Assembly: GCA_030696345.1 (NCBI GenBank)
Contig: JAUYSK010000019.1
Location: 186,001-250,000, forward strand
Source: Azonexus sp.
GTDB lineage: Bacteria > Pseudomonadota > Gammaproteobacteria > Burkholderiales > Rhodocyclaceae
Direction: 5' to 3'
Length of the DNA stretch: 64,000 bases
The notes below the pieces were generated by a model. The model saw nothing but the letters and a program-made list of their open reading frames with translations, did no database searches and was not told the DNA's origin. Made by a program: the position numbers and the translations under genes. How positions within the stretch are numbered: position 1 is the stretch's first letter; the number at the start of each line of letters is the position of its first letter. Below, one piece after another: positions 17,558 to 24,567 of the stretch.

Positions 17558-18000
17558 AAGCGCTCTACGATCCGATTGAATGGACCAACCAACTGGTCAC
17601 TGGCGTTGCCGAAATCGACAAGCAACACCGTTTTCTCGTCGATGCCATCAATGACGCCAACGGCAAACTGCAGGGCAGCCCGGATATCAAGCTGCTTGAG
17701 CAGATCACCAAGGATTTGCTCAGCTACGCGATCTACCACTTCGAGACAGAAGAAGACCTGATGCTCGAATACGGCTACAAGGAAGAATCGGCAGCCGATG
17801 CCGAACTGCACCAGAAACAGCACCGCGAATTTTCGGCTCAGGTCATTGCCGTGCGTGACGGTCTGCGCGATGGCAAGCTGATTTCACGCGAGGACTTGCT
17901 GGCTTTCCTCAACGGCTGGCTGGTCAATCACATAATGAACACTGACCAGCGCCTCGGTATCTTCATCAGGCAAAAAAGGAATACAGCAACAGCACGATGA
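17554..18000 (+). CDS. Bacteriohemerythrin
   Basis: A 148-residue single-domain hemerythrin, started at 17554 where ATGA overlaps the preceding stop; an ATG at 17542 is possible. The di-iron ligands can be seen in order: VAEIDKQHR (His), YHFETEEDLM (His and Glu), ELHQKQHREF (two His) and WLVNHIMNTD (His and Asp). Such proteins bind O2 reversibly. Coupling to a PAS-GGDEF-EAL gene suggests that oxygen information feeds into cyclic di-GMP, though the protein could also carry or buffer O2. Confidence 0.92.
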   Translation: MKALYDPIEWTNQLVTGVAEIDKQHRFLVDAINDANGKLQGSPDIKLLEQITKDLLSYAIYHFETEEDLMLEYGYKEESAADAELHQKQHREFSAQVIAVRDGLRDGKLISREDLLAFLNGWLVNHIMNTDQRLGIFIRQKRNTATAR

Positions 18001-18049
18001 TCAGAACAAACAGAACCATGAACATGTGGGCAGCCCATGTGCGAACTGG

Positions 18050-18069
18050 ATTCCCGCTTGCGCGGGAAT
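18050..18069. repeat. REP-like hairpin ATTCCCGC...GCGGGAAT
   Basis: A perfect eight-base inverted repeat with a TTGC loop. The flanks AACTGG before it, and GACTGATTCAG after it, recur around a second copy near 45.25 kb. Confidence 0.75.
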
Positions 18070-18091
18070 GACTGATTCAGAGAGTTTTCCG

Positions 18092-18126
18092 GAGGCTGAC
18101 CGCAAGTGCTGCGGTCAACCGGCTAA
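18092..18126. repeat. Head-to-head pair of the 13-base word (inverted repeat)
   Basis: TGACCGCA (18097-18104) and TGCGGTCA (18110-18117) form a perfect eight-base stem with an AGTGC loop. The outer flanks GTTTTCCGG and CCGGCTAAAAC extend the symmetry. It lies between the convergent hemerythrin and PCuAC genes and resembles the paired uptake sequences seen at gene ends in Neisseria. Confidence 0.75.
18107..18119 (-). repeat. GTYGACCGCAGCA copy 4 (T variant, reverse)
   Basis: Intergenic; the full copy is on the - strand and a half copy on the + strand faces it. Its 5' flank on the - strand is TTTTAGCCG, the same as copy 3. Confidence 0.85.
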
Positions 18127-18137
18127 AACGGCAATTT

Positions 18138-18599
18138 TCAGTGCTTGTGTTGCATCGGCATGCCGGCCGCTACCGGACGAACCACCTTGGCATCGACCTT
18201 CTTGCTGCTGCCGTCATCGAAAGTCAACGTGATCGGCACGATATCGCCTTCCTTCATCGGCGCCTTGAGATCGATCAGCATGACATGCAGGCCACCCGGC
18301 TGCAAAACCGCTTCGCCCTTGGCCTTGACGTCGATGGCGGCCACCGGGCGCATCTTCATGACCCCGCCCTCATTCAAATGGGTGTGCAACTCCGTGACCT
18401 TCGAAGCCGGATTGTCGGCCTTGAGCACCTTGACGTCCTTGTCGCCATTATTCTTGATCACCATGAAGGCGCCAGTCGCCGGCGCATTCGGCGGCGCGAG
18501 GCGGACATAGGGTTCCTGCACCGAAATCTGGTCGGCCGCAGCGGCCAGAACACCGGTGGAAAAAATCAGGGCGGCAGCCAGTAGCGATAGTTTTTTCAT
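18138..18599 (-). CDS. PCuAC periplasmic copper chaperone
   Basis: About 153 residues from ATG 18599; an ATG at 18617 overlaps the sco stop and is also possible. A signal peptide (LSLLAAALIFSTGVLA) precedes the PCuAC fold. Copper ligands visible are HTH (72-74), MKM (81-83) and HVM (105-107), plus a Met/His-rich tail MPMQHKH. PCuAC binds Cu(I) and, with Sco, loads Cu-A centres. It lies last in a three-gene copper unit divergent from nosZ, so delivery to NosZ or to a haem-copper oxidase is likely. Confidence 0.93.
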   Translation of the reverse strand: MKKLSLLAAALIFSTGVLAAAADQISVQEPYVRLAPPNAPATGAFMVIKNNGDKDVKVLKADNPASKVTELHTHLNEGGVMKMRPVAAIDVKAKGEAVLQPGGLHVMLIDLKAPMKEGDIVPITLTFDDGSSKKVDAKVVRPVAAGMPMQHKH

Positions 18600-18613
18600 G
18601 GTCGAACTCTCTT

Positions 18614-19216
18614 TCATGGTTGGTTCAAATGTTTGCGAATTTCGCTCGCCACCTGATCGGGCGGTGTGGCGTGGGCAATCTTGCCGACGAGTTTGCCGTC
18701 GGCACTGACAACGTAAGTATCCGAGGTGTGGTCGACGACATAGCCTCCCCCGGCAGTAGCAACTTTTTGCCGGGCATAGAAAACCCCGTAATTTTTGGCC
18801 ACTGCGGCCACTTCCCCGGTGCTGCCCGTCACGCCGACGATGATCGGATGGAAGAATTCGGCGTACTCCTTCAGGCGGGCCGGCGTGTCGCGCTCGGGAT
18901 CAACCGAGATGAAGATCATCGCCACCCTGGCCAGTTCCTCCGGTTTGAGCAGACCCAGGCCCTGCGCCGTCGCGGCCAGAGATGTCGGGCAGACATCCGG
19001 GCAATAGGTGTAGCCGAAATAGATCAGCACGACCTTGCCCCGGTAATCCTTCAGCGAAACCGGCCCGGTTGCTGATTGCAGCGTGAACTCGCCGGCTGGC
19101 GGGAAGGCGGCTTTGGGCAAGGGGCGCTCGGGCATTTCCGGATGCCAGAAAAGAGCCACACCGATGACGAGGGTGGCGAGCAGGCCGGCAATGACCATCA
19201 AAATGCGTTCGGACAT
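18614..19216 (-). CDS. SCO1/SenC copper-assembly protein
   Basis: About 200 residues from ATG 19216; the frame could extend by 14 residues, but the membrane anchor begins here. A single N-terminal helix (ILMVIAGLLATLVIGVALFW) anchors a thioredoxin-like domain with the copper and redox motif YCPDVCP (Cys72, Cys76) and the third ligand histidine in VDHTSD. Sco proteins reduce and metallate Cu-A sites. The gene lies between a FixH-like gene and PCuAC in one unit. Confidence 0.92.
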   Translation of the reverse strand: MSERILMVIAGLLATLVIGVALFWHPEMPERPLPKAAFPPAGEFTLQSATGPVSLKDYRGKVVLIYFGYTYCPDVCPTSLAATAQGLGLLKPEELARVAMIFISVDPERDTPARLKEYAEFFHPIIVGVTGSTGEVAAVAKNYGVFYARQKVATAGGGYVVDHTSDTYVVSADGKLVGKIAHATPPDQVASEIRKHLNQP

Positions 19217-19217
19217 C

Positions 19218-19688
19218 TTATTCGTGGCTCCCCGAGCTGAAGCGGAAAGGGATGGCAATGCGTTCGTTGCCCGTTTCGATCAGCACCGTGACCTGCCAGT
19301 CCATCAAGCCGGTGATGCATACCGGCAGCGTCGCCTCGGCGGCAAAAACGCCATTGCCGCGTGCCGCGAGCTGCGGTCGGTTGAAACCCATGTTCATCTC
19401 GATGCCGGCGAAATCGACTTCGACCCGCACCGGCGTAAAGCCACTGGTCGTCACCAGCACTTCAAAGGGTTTGACCATCGGAATCGGCCGCAGGCTCGAC
19501 GACAGCTCCACCCGCCCGCCATTCGGCAGGCTGACGGCGCAGGCCTGGCGCTGCAGGTCGCAGGCCGGATCAGGCTGGACCGTGAGATCAGCCTTGGGCA
19601 GCAGCATTGGCGACAGCTTGTAGCCGATGACAACGACCAGTGCGATAAGCAGGATGCCAATCACGTCCGTCAGAATTTTTTTGCTCAC
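19218..19688 (-). CDS. FixH-like membrane-anchored protein
   Basis: About 156 residues if started at GTG 19688, which has GGAAG upstream; the open frame extends further but without a better start. One N-terminal membrane helix (VIGILLIALVVVIGYKL) is followed by a periplasmic beta-rich domain with MNMGFNRPQL and PVCITGLMDWQVTVLI. This resembles FixH/YtkA-like proteins, which assist copper-oxidase assembly. Two cysteines (PACDLQRQACAV) are present. Its place upstream of sco and PCuAC supports a copper role. The family call is tentative. Confidence 0.6.
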   Translation of the reverse strand: MSKKILTDVIGILLIALVVVIGYKLSPMLLPKADLTVQPDPACDLQRQACAVSLPNGGRVELSSSLRPIPMVKPFEVLVTTSGFTPVRVEVDFAGIEMNMGFNRPQLAARGNGVFAAEATLPVCITGLMDWQVTVLIETGNERIAIPFRFSSGSHE

Positions 19689-19753
19689 CAGAATGCTTCC
19701 AGGCCCTTGGCCAATAACAACCCCGCATTTTCCTTCATCGAGAGTCTTCGGAA

Positions 19754-19767
19754 TTAACAAACATCAA
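19754..19767 (+). promoter_or_regulatory. nosZ: Possible Fnr/Dnr-type box between nosZ and the copper genes
   Basis: TTAAC-AAAC-ATCAA matches eight of ten positions of TTGAT-N4-ATCAA. It lies about 120 bases before nosZ and about 70 before the FixH-like start, so it could serve either direction. Confidence 0.4.
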
Positions 19768-19881
19768 TTTTTTCATACTCCGGGCGGAATACAGTGTGCG
19801 ACAAATTGCCGCAGGTAGACATCCATGACGGCGGCGATGGGGTGGGAAATTCAGGATTTTGTTTCCAAGGGAGAAACTGAT

Positions 19882-22179
19882 ATGAAGAAATTTGCTGTGA
19901 AATCCACCGTCCTGCTCATTGCAGCCGGTATTGGAATCGGCGCTGCCAGCACCGCGTGGTCGGCCGAATCGCTGCAGGATGTGATGAAACGTCGCAACCT
20001 CAGTCAGCAGGACTTGCTGGCTGCCTCAAAAACCTATGTACCGACTGGCAAGCGCGACGAATTCATCGCTTTCAGTTCGGGCGGCCAGTCTGGTCAGGTC
20101 ATCGTGTACGGCATTCCGTCCATGCGCATCCTGAAATACATCGGCGTGTTCACGCCGGAACCCTGGCAAGGCTATGGCTTTGACGAGAACTCCAAGGCTG
20201 TGTTGCGCCAGGGCAATATCGACGGCAAGGAAATCAACTGGGGTGATACGCACCACCCGGCCATTTCCGAAACCCAGGGCAAGTATGATGGTCAGTTCCT
20301 GTTCATCAACGACAAGGCCAATCCGCGCCTCGCCGTGATCGACCTGCGCGACTTCGAGACCAAGCAGATCGTGGTCAACCCGATCTTCAAGTCGGAACAC
20401 GGCGGTGCCTTCGTCACCTCCAACACCGAATACGTCATCGAAGCAGCCCAGTACGCCACGCCGCTCGAGAACAAGAAGTTCTACCCGCTCGAAGAGTTCA
20501 ACGAAAAGTACCGTGGCGGCGTCACGTACTGGAAGTTTGATCGCAAGGAAGGCCGCATCAATCCGAAGGAATCTTTCTCCCTCGAACTGCCGCCGTACTC
20601 GCAAGACCTGTCGGACGCCGGCAAGGGCCCGTCTGAAGGCTGGTCCTTCACCAACTCCTTCTGTTCCGAGCGTTACGTCGGCGGCATCGAAAAAGGCCGT
20701 CCGCCATATGAGGCCGGCTGCTCTGCCAAGGACACCGACTATCTGCACGTGATCAACTGGAAGAAGGCAGCTGAACTGGTTGCTGCCGGCAAGGCCAAGA
20801 CCATCAACGGCCACAAGGTGCTGATGATGGAAACGGCGATCAAGGAAGGCATCCTCTTCCTCGTGCCGGAGCCGAAGTCGCCGCACGGTGTTGACGTCTC
20901 GCCTGACGGCAAGAGCATCATCGTCGCCGGCAAGCTCGACACCCACGTTTCGGTCTATTCCTTCGAGAAGATCCAGGCCGCCATCAAGGCCGGCAAGTTC
21001 GAATCCAAAGACCCGTACGGCATTCCCGTCATTGCCATGAAGGATGCACTGGAAAAGCAGGTTCAACTCGGCCTCGGCCCCCTGCACACCCAGTACGACT
21101 CCAAGACCTGTATCGCCTACACCTCGCTCTATGTAGACTCACAGGTTGCCAAGTGGAATTACTGTGATGGCAAGGTACTCGACAAGATCTCCGTGCATTA
21201 CAACATCGGCCACCTGATGACCATGGAAGGCGACTCCGTCGATCCGAAGGGTCGCTATCTGGTTGCGCTGAACAAGCTCTCTATCGATCGTTTCAACCCG
21301 GTTGGCCCGCTGCATCCGCAGAACCACCAGCTGATCGACATCGCCAACGACAAGATGCAATTGCTGTACGACATGCCCCTGCCGCTGGGTGAGCCGCACT
21401 ATGTGGTTGCCATCGAAGCCTCGAAGCTGAAGCCGGGCGTTCGCTACAAGGTCGGAACCGATTCCCGCACCGACAAGCCGCATCCGGGCATGGTCCGGGC
21501 CGGCGAGGAAGTGACGACCAAGAAGGGCAACAAGATCGAGGTCAAGGGTACGCTGATCCGTTCGCACATCACGCCGGAAACCATCGAAGCTGAAGTGGGC
21601 GACGAAATCACCATCCACCTGACCAACCTCGAACGCGCCCAGGATGAAACGCACGGTTTCGCGGTGTCGACCTACAACGTCCATGCCTCGATCGAACCGG
21701 GCAAGACGGTCACCGTCAAGTTCAAGGCTGACAAGGAAGGCGTCTATCCGTACTACTGCACCGAGTTCTGCTCCGCACTGCACCTTGAAATGCAGGGTTA
21801 CCTGCTGGTCAAGCCAAAGGGCTGGAAGCCGGGCAAGGCTGACGCTGTCGCCAAGGCCAACTACACCGAAGCTGACTACAAGGCAACGTTGAAGAAGGTC
21901 GTCGATACGCAGGTTGTGATTGACTCCGTGGTCGGCTACATCACCAGCGTCAACTACAAGGACTTCCCTGATGTCGTCGCCATGGTCGAAGATGCAACCG
22001 ACCAGCTCGGCAAGATCAAGGAATCCAAGGGCAAGGCTGACGCAGCTGCCGCCAAGAAGGATTGGGATCAGGCCAACCTGTGGTCAGAACAGATCTGGCA
22101 ATACCAGGTCAAGGCTGCTGACATCGGTTTGCGCGCCAAGACCTACCTTGAGCAGAACGGCGCCAAGAAGACCAAGTAA
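19882..22179 (+). CDS. nosZ: Nitrous-oxide reductase, clade II (Sec-dependent)
   Basis: A 765-residue reductase from ATG 19882, which has AAGGGAG upstream. The signal peptide (KKFAVKSTVLLIAAGIGIG and on) has no twin arginine, as expected for clade II. The propeller carries the Cu-Z histidines: DTHHPAIS (His124, His125), HGGAFV, SPHGVDVSPDG, NIGHLM, HPQNHQL and EPHYV. The Cu-A domain has His591 (DETHGF) and Cys626-x3-Cys630-x3-His634-x2-Met637. It reduces N2O to N2 in the periplasm. About 115 residues follow the Cu-A domain, Lys/Ala-rich and probably helical. It heads the nos operon. Confidence 0.97.
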   Translation: MKKFAVKSTVLLIAAGIGIGAASTAWSAESLQDVMKRRNLSQQDLLAASKTYVPTGKRDEFIAFSSGGQSGQVIVYGIPSMRILKYIGVFTPEPWQGYGFDENSKAVLRQGNIDGKEINWGDTHHPAISETQGKYDGQFLFINDKANPRLAVIDLRDFETKQIVVNPIFKSEHGGAFVTSNTEYVIEAAQYATPLENKKFYPLEEFNEKYRGGVTYWKFDRKEGRINPKESFSLELPPYSQDLSDAGKGPSEGWSFTNSFCSERYVGGIEKGRPPYEAGCSAKDTDYLHVINWKKAAELVAAGKAKTINGHKVLMMETAIKEGILFLVPEPKSPHGVDVSPDGKSIIVAGKLDTHVSVYSFEKIQAAIKAGKFESKDPYGIPVIAMKDALEKQVQLGLGPLHTQYDSKTCIAYTSLYVDSQVAKWNYCDGKVLDKISVHYNIGHLMTMEGDSVDPKGRYLVALNKLSIDRFNPVGPLHPQNHQLIDIANDKMQLLYDMPLPLGEPHYVVAIEASKLKPGVRYKVGTDSRTDKPHPGMVRAGEEVTTKKGNKIEVKGTLIRSHITPETIEAEVGDEITIHLTNLERAQDETHGFAVSTYNVHASIEPGKTVTVKFKADKEGVYPYYCTEFCSALHLEMQGYLLVKPKGWKPGKADAVAKANYTEADYKATLKKVVDTQVVIDSVVGYITSVNYKDFPDVVAMVEDATDQLGKIKESKGKADAAAAKKDWDQANLWSEQIWQYQVKAADIGLRAKTYLEQNGAKKTK

Positions 22180-22212
22180 GCCAAAAGTCTTGATCTGACT
22201 TAAGGCAACAGG

Positions 22213-22239
22213 CGGGGAACAGAGCGAATCTGTTCCCCG
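22213..22239 (+). terminator. Strong hairpin between nosZ and the first cytochrome gene
   Basis: CGGGGAACAG pairs perfectly over ten bases with CTGTTCCCCG around a seven-base loop; only three T follow. It may be a partial terminator or protect the nosZ mRNA end, giving more NosZ than downstream proteins. Confidence 0.6.
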
Positions 22240-22263
22240 TTTCACATTCAGGAGGAAATAACC

Positions 22264-22572
22264 ATGAAATATGTAATGACTCTGATCGCCGCAGCGCTTG
22301 TTGCTTCACCTGCCTTCGCTGCCCTTGATGGCGCCAAACTTTTCGGCGAAAAAACCTGTAACGCCTGCCACGGCGCCAAGGCCGACAAGCCGCTGATGCC
22401 CAACTATCCGAAGCTGGCGGGTCAGAATGCCGCCTACGCTGAAGCCCAGATGAAGGACATCAAGAGCGGCGCCCGTAGTAACGGTCAATCCGCTGCCATG
22501 AAGGGCGTCATGCACCTGGTCAATGACGAGGAAATCAAGGCGATTGCCGAGTATCTGTCCAAGCTGAAGTGA
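22264..22572 (+). CDS. Monoheme cytochrome c of the nos cluster (NosC1-like)
   Basis: A 102-residue class I cytochrome with a signal peptide (MTLIAAALVASPAFA) and one haem site CNACHG (about 37-42). The likely axial methionine lies in the AAMKGVMHLV segment. GGAGGAAA stands before the start. Small cytochromes downstream of clade II nosZ are thought to pass electrons from the quinol side (NosGH) to NosZ. The gene is flanked on both sides by hairpins. Confidence 0.9.
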   Translation: MKYVMTLIAAALVASPAFAALDGAKLFGEKTCNACHGAKADKPLMPNYPKLAGQNAAYAEAQMKDIKSGARSNGQSAAMKGVMHLVNDEEIKAIAEYLSKLK

Positions 22573-22573
22573 T

Positions 22574-22654
22574 CCGGAGAAGCCGGTATTTTTTGGCTTC
22601 TGACCCACATCAAGGAACGCTGATATTCAAGGAAGGACAATCCTTTCAGCGTTC
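22574..22654 (+). other. Two hairpins between the two cytochrome genes
   Basis: AGAAGCC and GGCTTCT flank a T-rich loop (about 22578-22602). Then GAACGCTGA (22615-22623) pairs with TCAGCGTTC (22646-22654) with an inner AAGGA/TCCTT stem. They probably shape mRNA processing or partial termination. Confidence 0.55.
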
Positions 22655-22684
22655 AAAATCACCTGCCACAAAAGGAACCCAAAC

Positions 22685-23449
22685 ATGAAAGCATCACTCC
22701 TTTTAATCGGCCTGCTCTCGGCAGGCATTGCGATTGCCGCCCCCCCCGCCCCGAAGCAGCAAGGCATTGAAGGCAAAGACTACAAGTGGAACGCCGAAGG
22801 CGGCGAGAAAAACGAGGCGCTGACCAAAAAAGGCGATGCCAAGGCCGGTGAAGAAGGTTATGAAACCTGTGGCGCCTGCCACCTGCCTTCCGGTGCTGGT
22901 CGTCCTGACGGCACCTTCCCGCAACTTGCCGGCCAGCACACCACGGTGCTGATCAAGCAGATGGCCGACATTCGTGCCGGTCTGCGTGACAACCCGACGA
23001 TGTATCCGTTTGCCGCAACGCTGATTGATGCCCAGGAACTGGCCAACGTTGCTGCTTACATCGAGAAGCTGTGCATTCCGGTTGAACACGGCAAATACGA
23101 CTCCAAGCCGGGCGACAACATGGACAAGAACTGGAAAGCGCCGGCTGATAACGACAAGCGTCTGGCCGAAGGCAAGGCGCTGTACGAGAAGGAGTGCCTG
23201 GAGTGCCATGGCAAGAATGGCGAAGGCGTCAAGGAGAAGTTCTATCCCGTGATCGCCGGCCAGCACTACAAATACCTGTTGCGCCAGATGACCGAGATCC
23301 GTGATGGCCACCGTCGCAATGCCAATCCGGAGATGGTCAAGATCATCAAGAAGTACAGCAATGACCAATTGATCTCGATCTCGGCCTATCAGTCCAGCCT
23401 GGTCATGCCGGGTGCCATGTGCAAGCCGAAGGCAGCAAAGAAGAAATAA
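22685..23449 (+). CDS. Diheme cytochrome c of the nos cluster (NosC2-like)
   Basis: A 254-residue protein with a signal peptide (LLLIGLLSAGIAIAAP) and two class I haem domains, CGACHL (about 61) and CLECHG (about 181). Each is followed by a FPQLAGQ or YPVIAGQ segment, as in cytochromes c4. A Cys pair outside the haem sites (KLCIPVEHG and GAMCKPK) and a Lys-rich C-terminal tail are further features. It would move electrons in the periplasm to NosZ or to the small cytochrome. It sits just before the inverted-repeat array that separates the cytochromes from nosB. Confidence 0.9.
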   Translation: MKASLLLIGLLSAGIAIAAPPAPKQQGIEGKDYKWNAEGGEKNEALTKKGDAKAGEEGYETCGACHLPSGAGRPDGTFPQLAGQHTTVLIKQMADIRAGLRDNPTMYPFAATLIDAQELANVAAYIEKLCIPVEHGKYDSKPGDNMDKNWKAPADNDKRLAEGKALYEKECLECHGKNGEGVKEKFYPVIAGQHYKYLLRQMTEIRDGHRRNANPEMVKIIKKYSNDQLISISAYQSSLVMPGAMCKPKAAKKK

Positions 23450-23455
23450 GTTAAT

Positions 23456-23551
23456 CCCCCTCCCCTTCAAGGGGAGGGCTGGGGTGGGGATGGGTTTCTT
23501 GGTCCGCTACAAACCCATCCCCCTCCTGACCTCCCCCTTGAAAGGGGGAGG
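23456..23551. repeat. Three nested GC-rich inverted repeats before nosB
   Basis: Arms are CCCTCCCCTT/AAGGGGAGGG (23458-23478), GGGGATGGGTTT/AAACCCATCCCC (23486-23522) and CCTCCCCCTT/AAGGGGGAGG (23530-23551). Together they could fold as a cloverleaf. The first and third arms are alike, so this looks like a compound REP-type element. Confidence 0.75.
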
Positions 23552-23586
23552 AATTGAGGTTCGCAACAAGAACAGAGAGCAGCGCA

Positions 23587-24561
23587 ATGGACAAACAAAA
23601 CAAAATCGTCGGTGGCTTGACCCTGATCTCGCTGATCTGCCTGATCGCCGCCTACTTTGCCCCGATCTGGTGGGTATCACTGACCGCCCCGAATTACCCG
23701 GCCGATGCCTTCCCGGACGGCATCCGCATCCATTTCCATTTTGATGGCGTCTATAACGGCTGCAAGGCAGCCGGCAAGGGGACGCGCATGGCCGGCGAAA
23801 TCATCCAGAAAGACCTTGCCCACGACGACGAGCGTTACAACCCGATCACCGACGCCAAGAAAGACCTCAACAAAGGGGCTGAAGGTCTGGATTGCGTTCA
23901 TGAGATGAACACCATCAACCACTATGTCGGCATGTTCCCGATTGCCACCGGCGCACCGGTTGAAAAGCCACTGGCCAAGTTCTTCTTCGGATTCTTTGCC
24001 GTCATGATTGCGGCCTTCGCGCTGCCCAGGAAAAAGCCCCGTTTATTGGTGTTGACCGCAGGATTCGCTGCCGTCGCCGTCTGGATGATTGTCGACCAGT
24101 TCATGCTCGGCCATCTCGAAAGCCACGTTCAGGCCTACATGCAGGAATCCGGCACCTTCTTCAAAGACATGGACCGCATCAACGTCTGGGGCAACAACGT
24201 GCGCAATATCTCGAAGATCGTTATCTTCGGCCTGATCGCCGTCATGGCCATCGTCATTGCCGGCACCGCCAAAATCAAGCCGTTCCAACTGCTGCTGGCG
24301 CTGGTGCCGGGCCTGCTCCCGGTCTTCTTCGTCATCACCTACGCCGGCTGGCTGTGGTTCTTCGGCCACAACATGCACCCGTGGGGCGCCTTCACCGTCA
24401 AGCCCTTCATGCCCACCGTCTTCGGCGAAGGCAAGGTCGCCCAGTTCTCGACCTTCTCCTACCCGTACTGGGGCTATGGTTTGCTGGTGACGATCTTTGT
24501 CTGCCTGATGCTGGCCCTGTTGATCCGCCGCAAGCAGTTGCGGGAAGGGCAGGCCGAGTAA
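23587..24561 (+). CDS. nosB: NosB-like membrane protein of clade II nos clusters
   Basis: A 324-residue membrane protein from ATG 23587. One N-terminal helix (GLTLISLICLIAAYFAPIW) is followed by a periplasmic loop of about 110 residues with GIRIHFHFDGVYNGC. About five more helices follow, the last before the basic tail RRKQLREGQ. Genes in this position between nosZ and nosD are the hallmark of clade II clusters; the protein's role is unproven but probably concerns electron supply or assembly. The call rests on gene order and topology. The stop is six bases from nosD. Confidence 0.8.
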   Translation: MDKQNKIVGGLTLISLICLIAAYFAPIWWVSLTAPNYPADAFPDGIRIHFHFDGVYNGCKAAGKGTRMAGEIIQKDLAHDDERYNPITDAKKDLNKGAEGLDCVHEMNTINHYVGMFPIATGAPVEKPLAKFFFGFFAVMIAAFALPRKKPRLLVLTAGFAAVAVWMIVDQFMLGHLESHVQAYMQESGTFFKDMDRINVWGNNVRNISKIVIFGLIAVMAIVIAGTAKIKPFQLLLALVPGLLPVFFVITYAGWLWFFGHNMHPWGAFTVKPFMPTVFGEGKVAQFSTFSYPYWGYGLLVTIFVCLMLALLIRRKQLREGQAE

Positions 24562-24567
24562 GCCGCC

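Noticed and set aside
17966-18025. A 19-residue hydrophobic peptide on the - strand overlapping the hemerythrin 3' end
   Set aside because: It looks like a membrane helix but has no ribosome site and is antisense to a real gene end.
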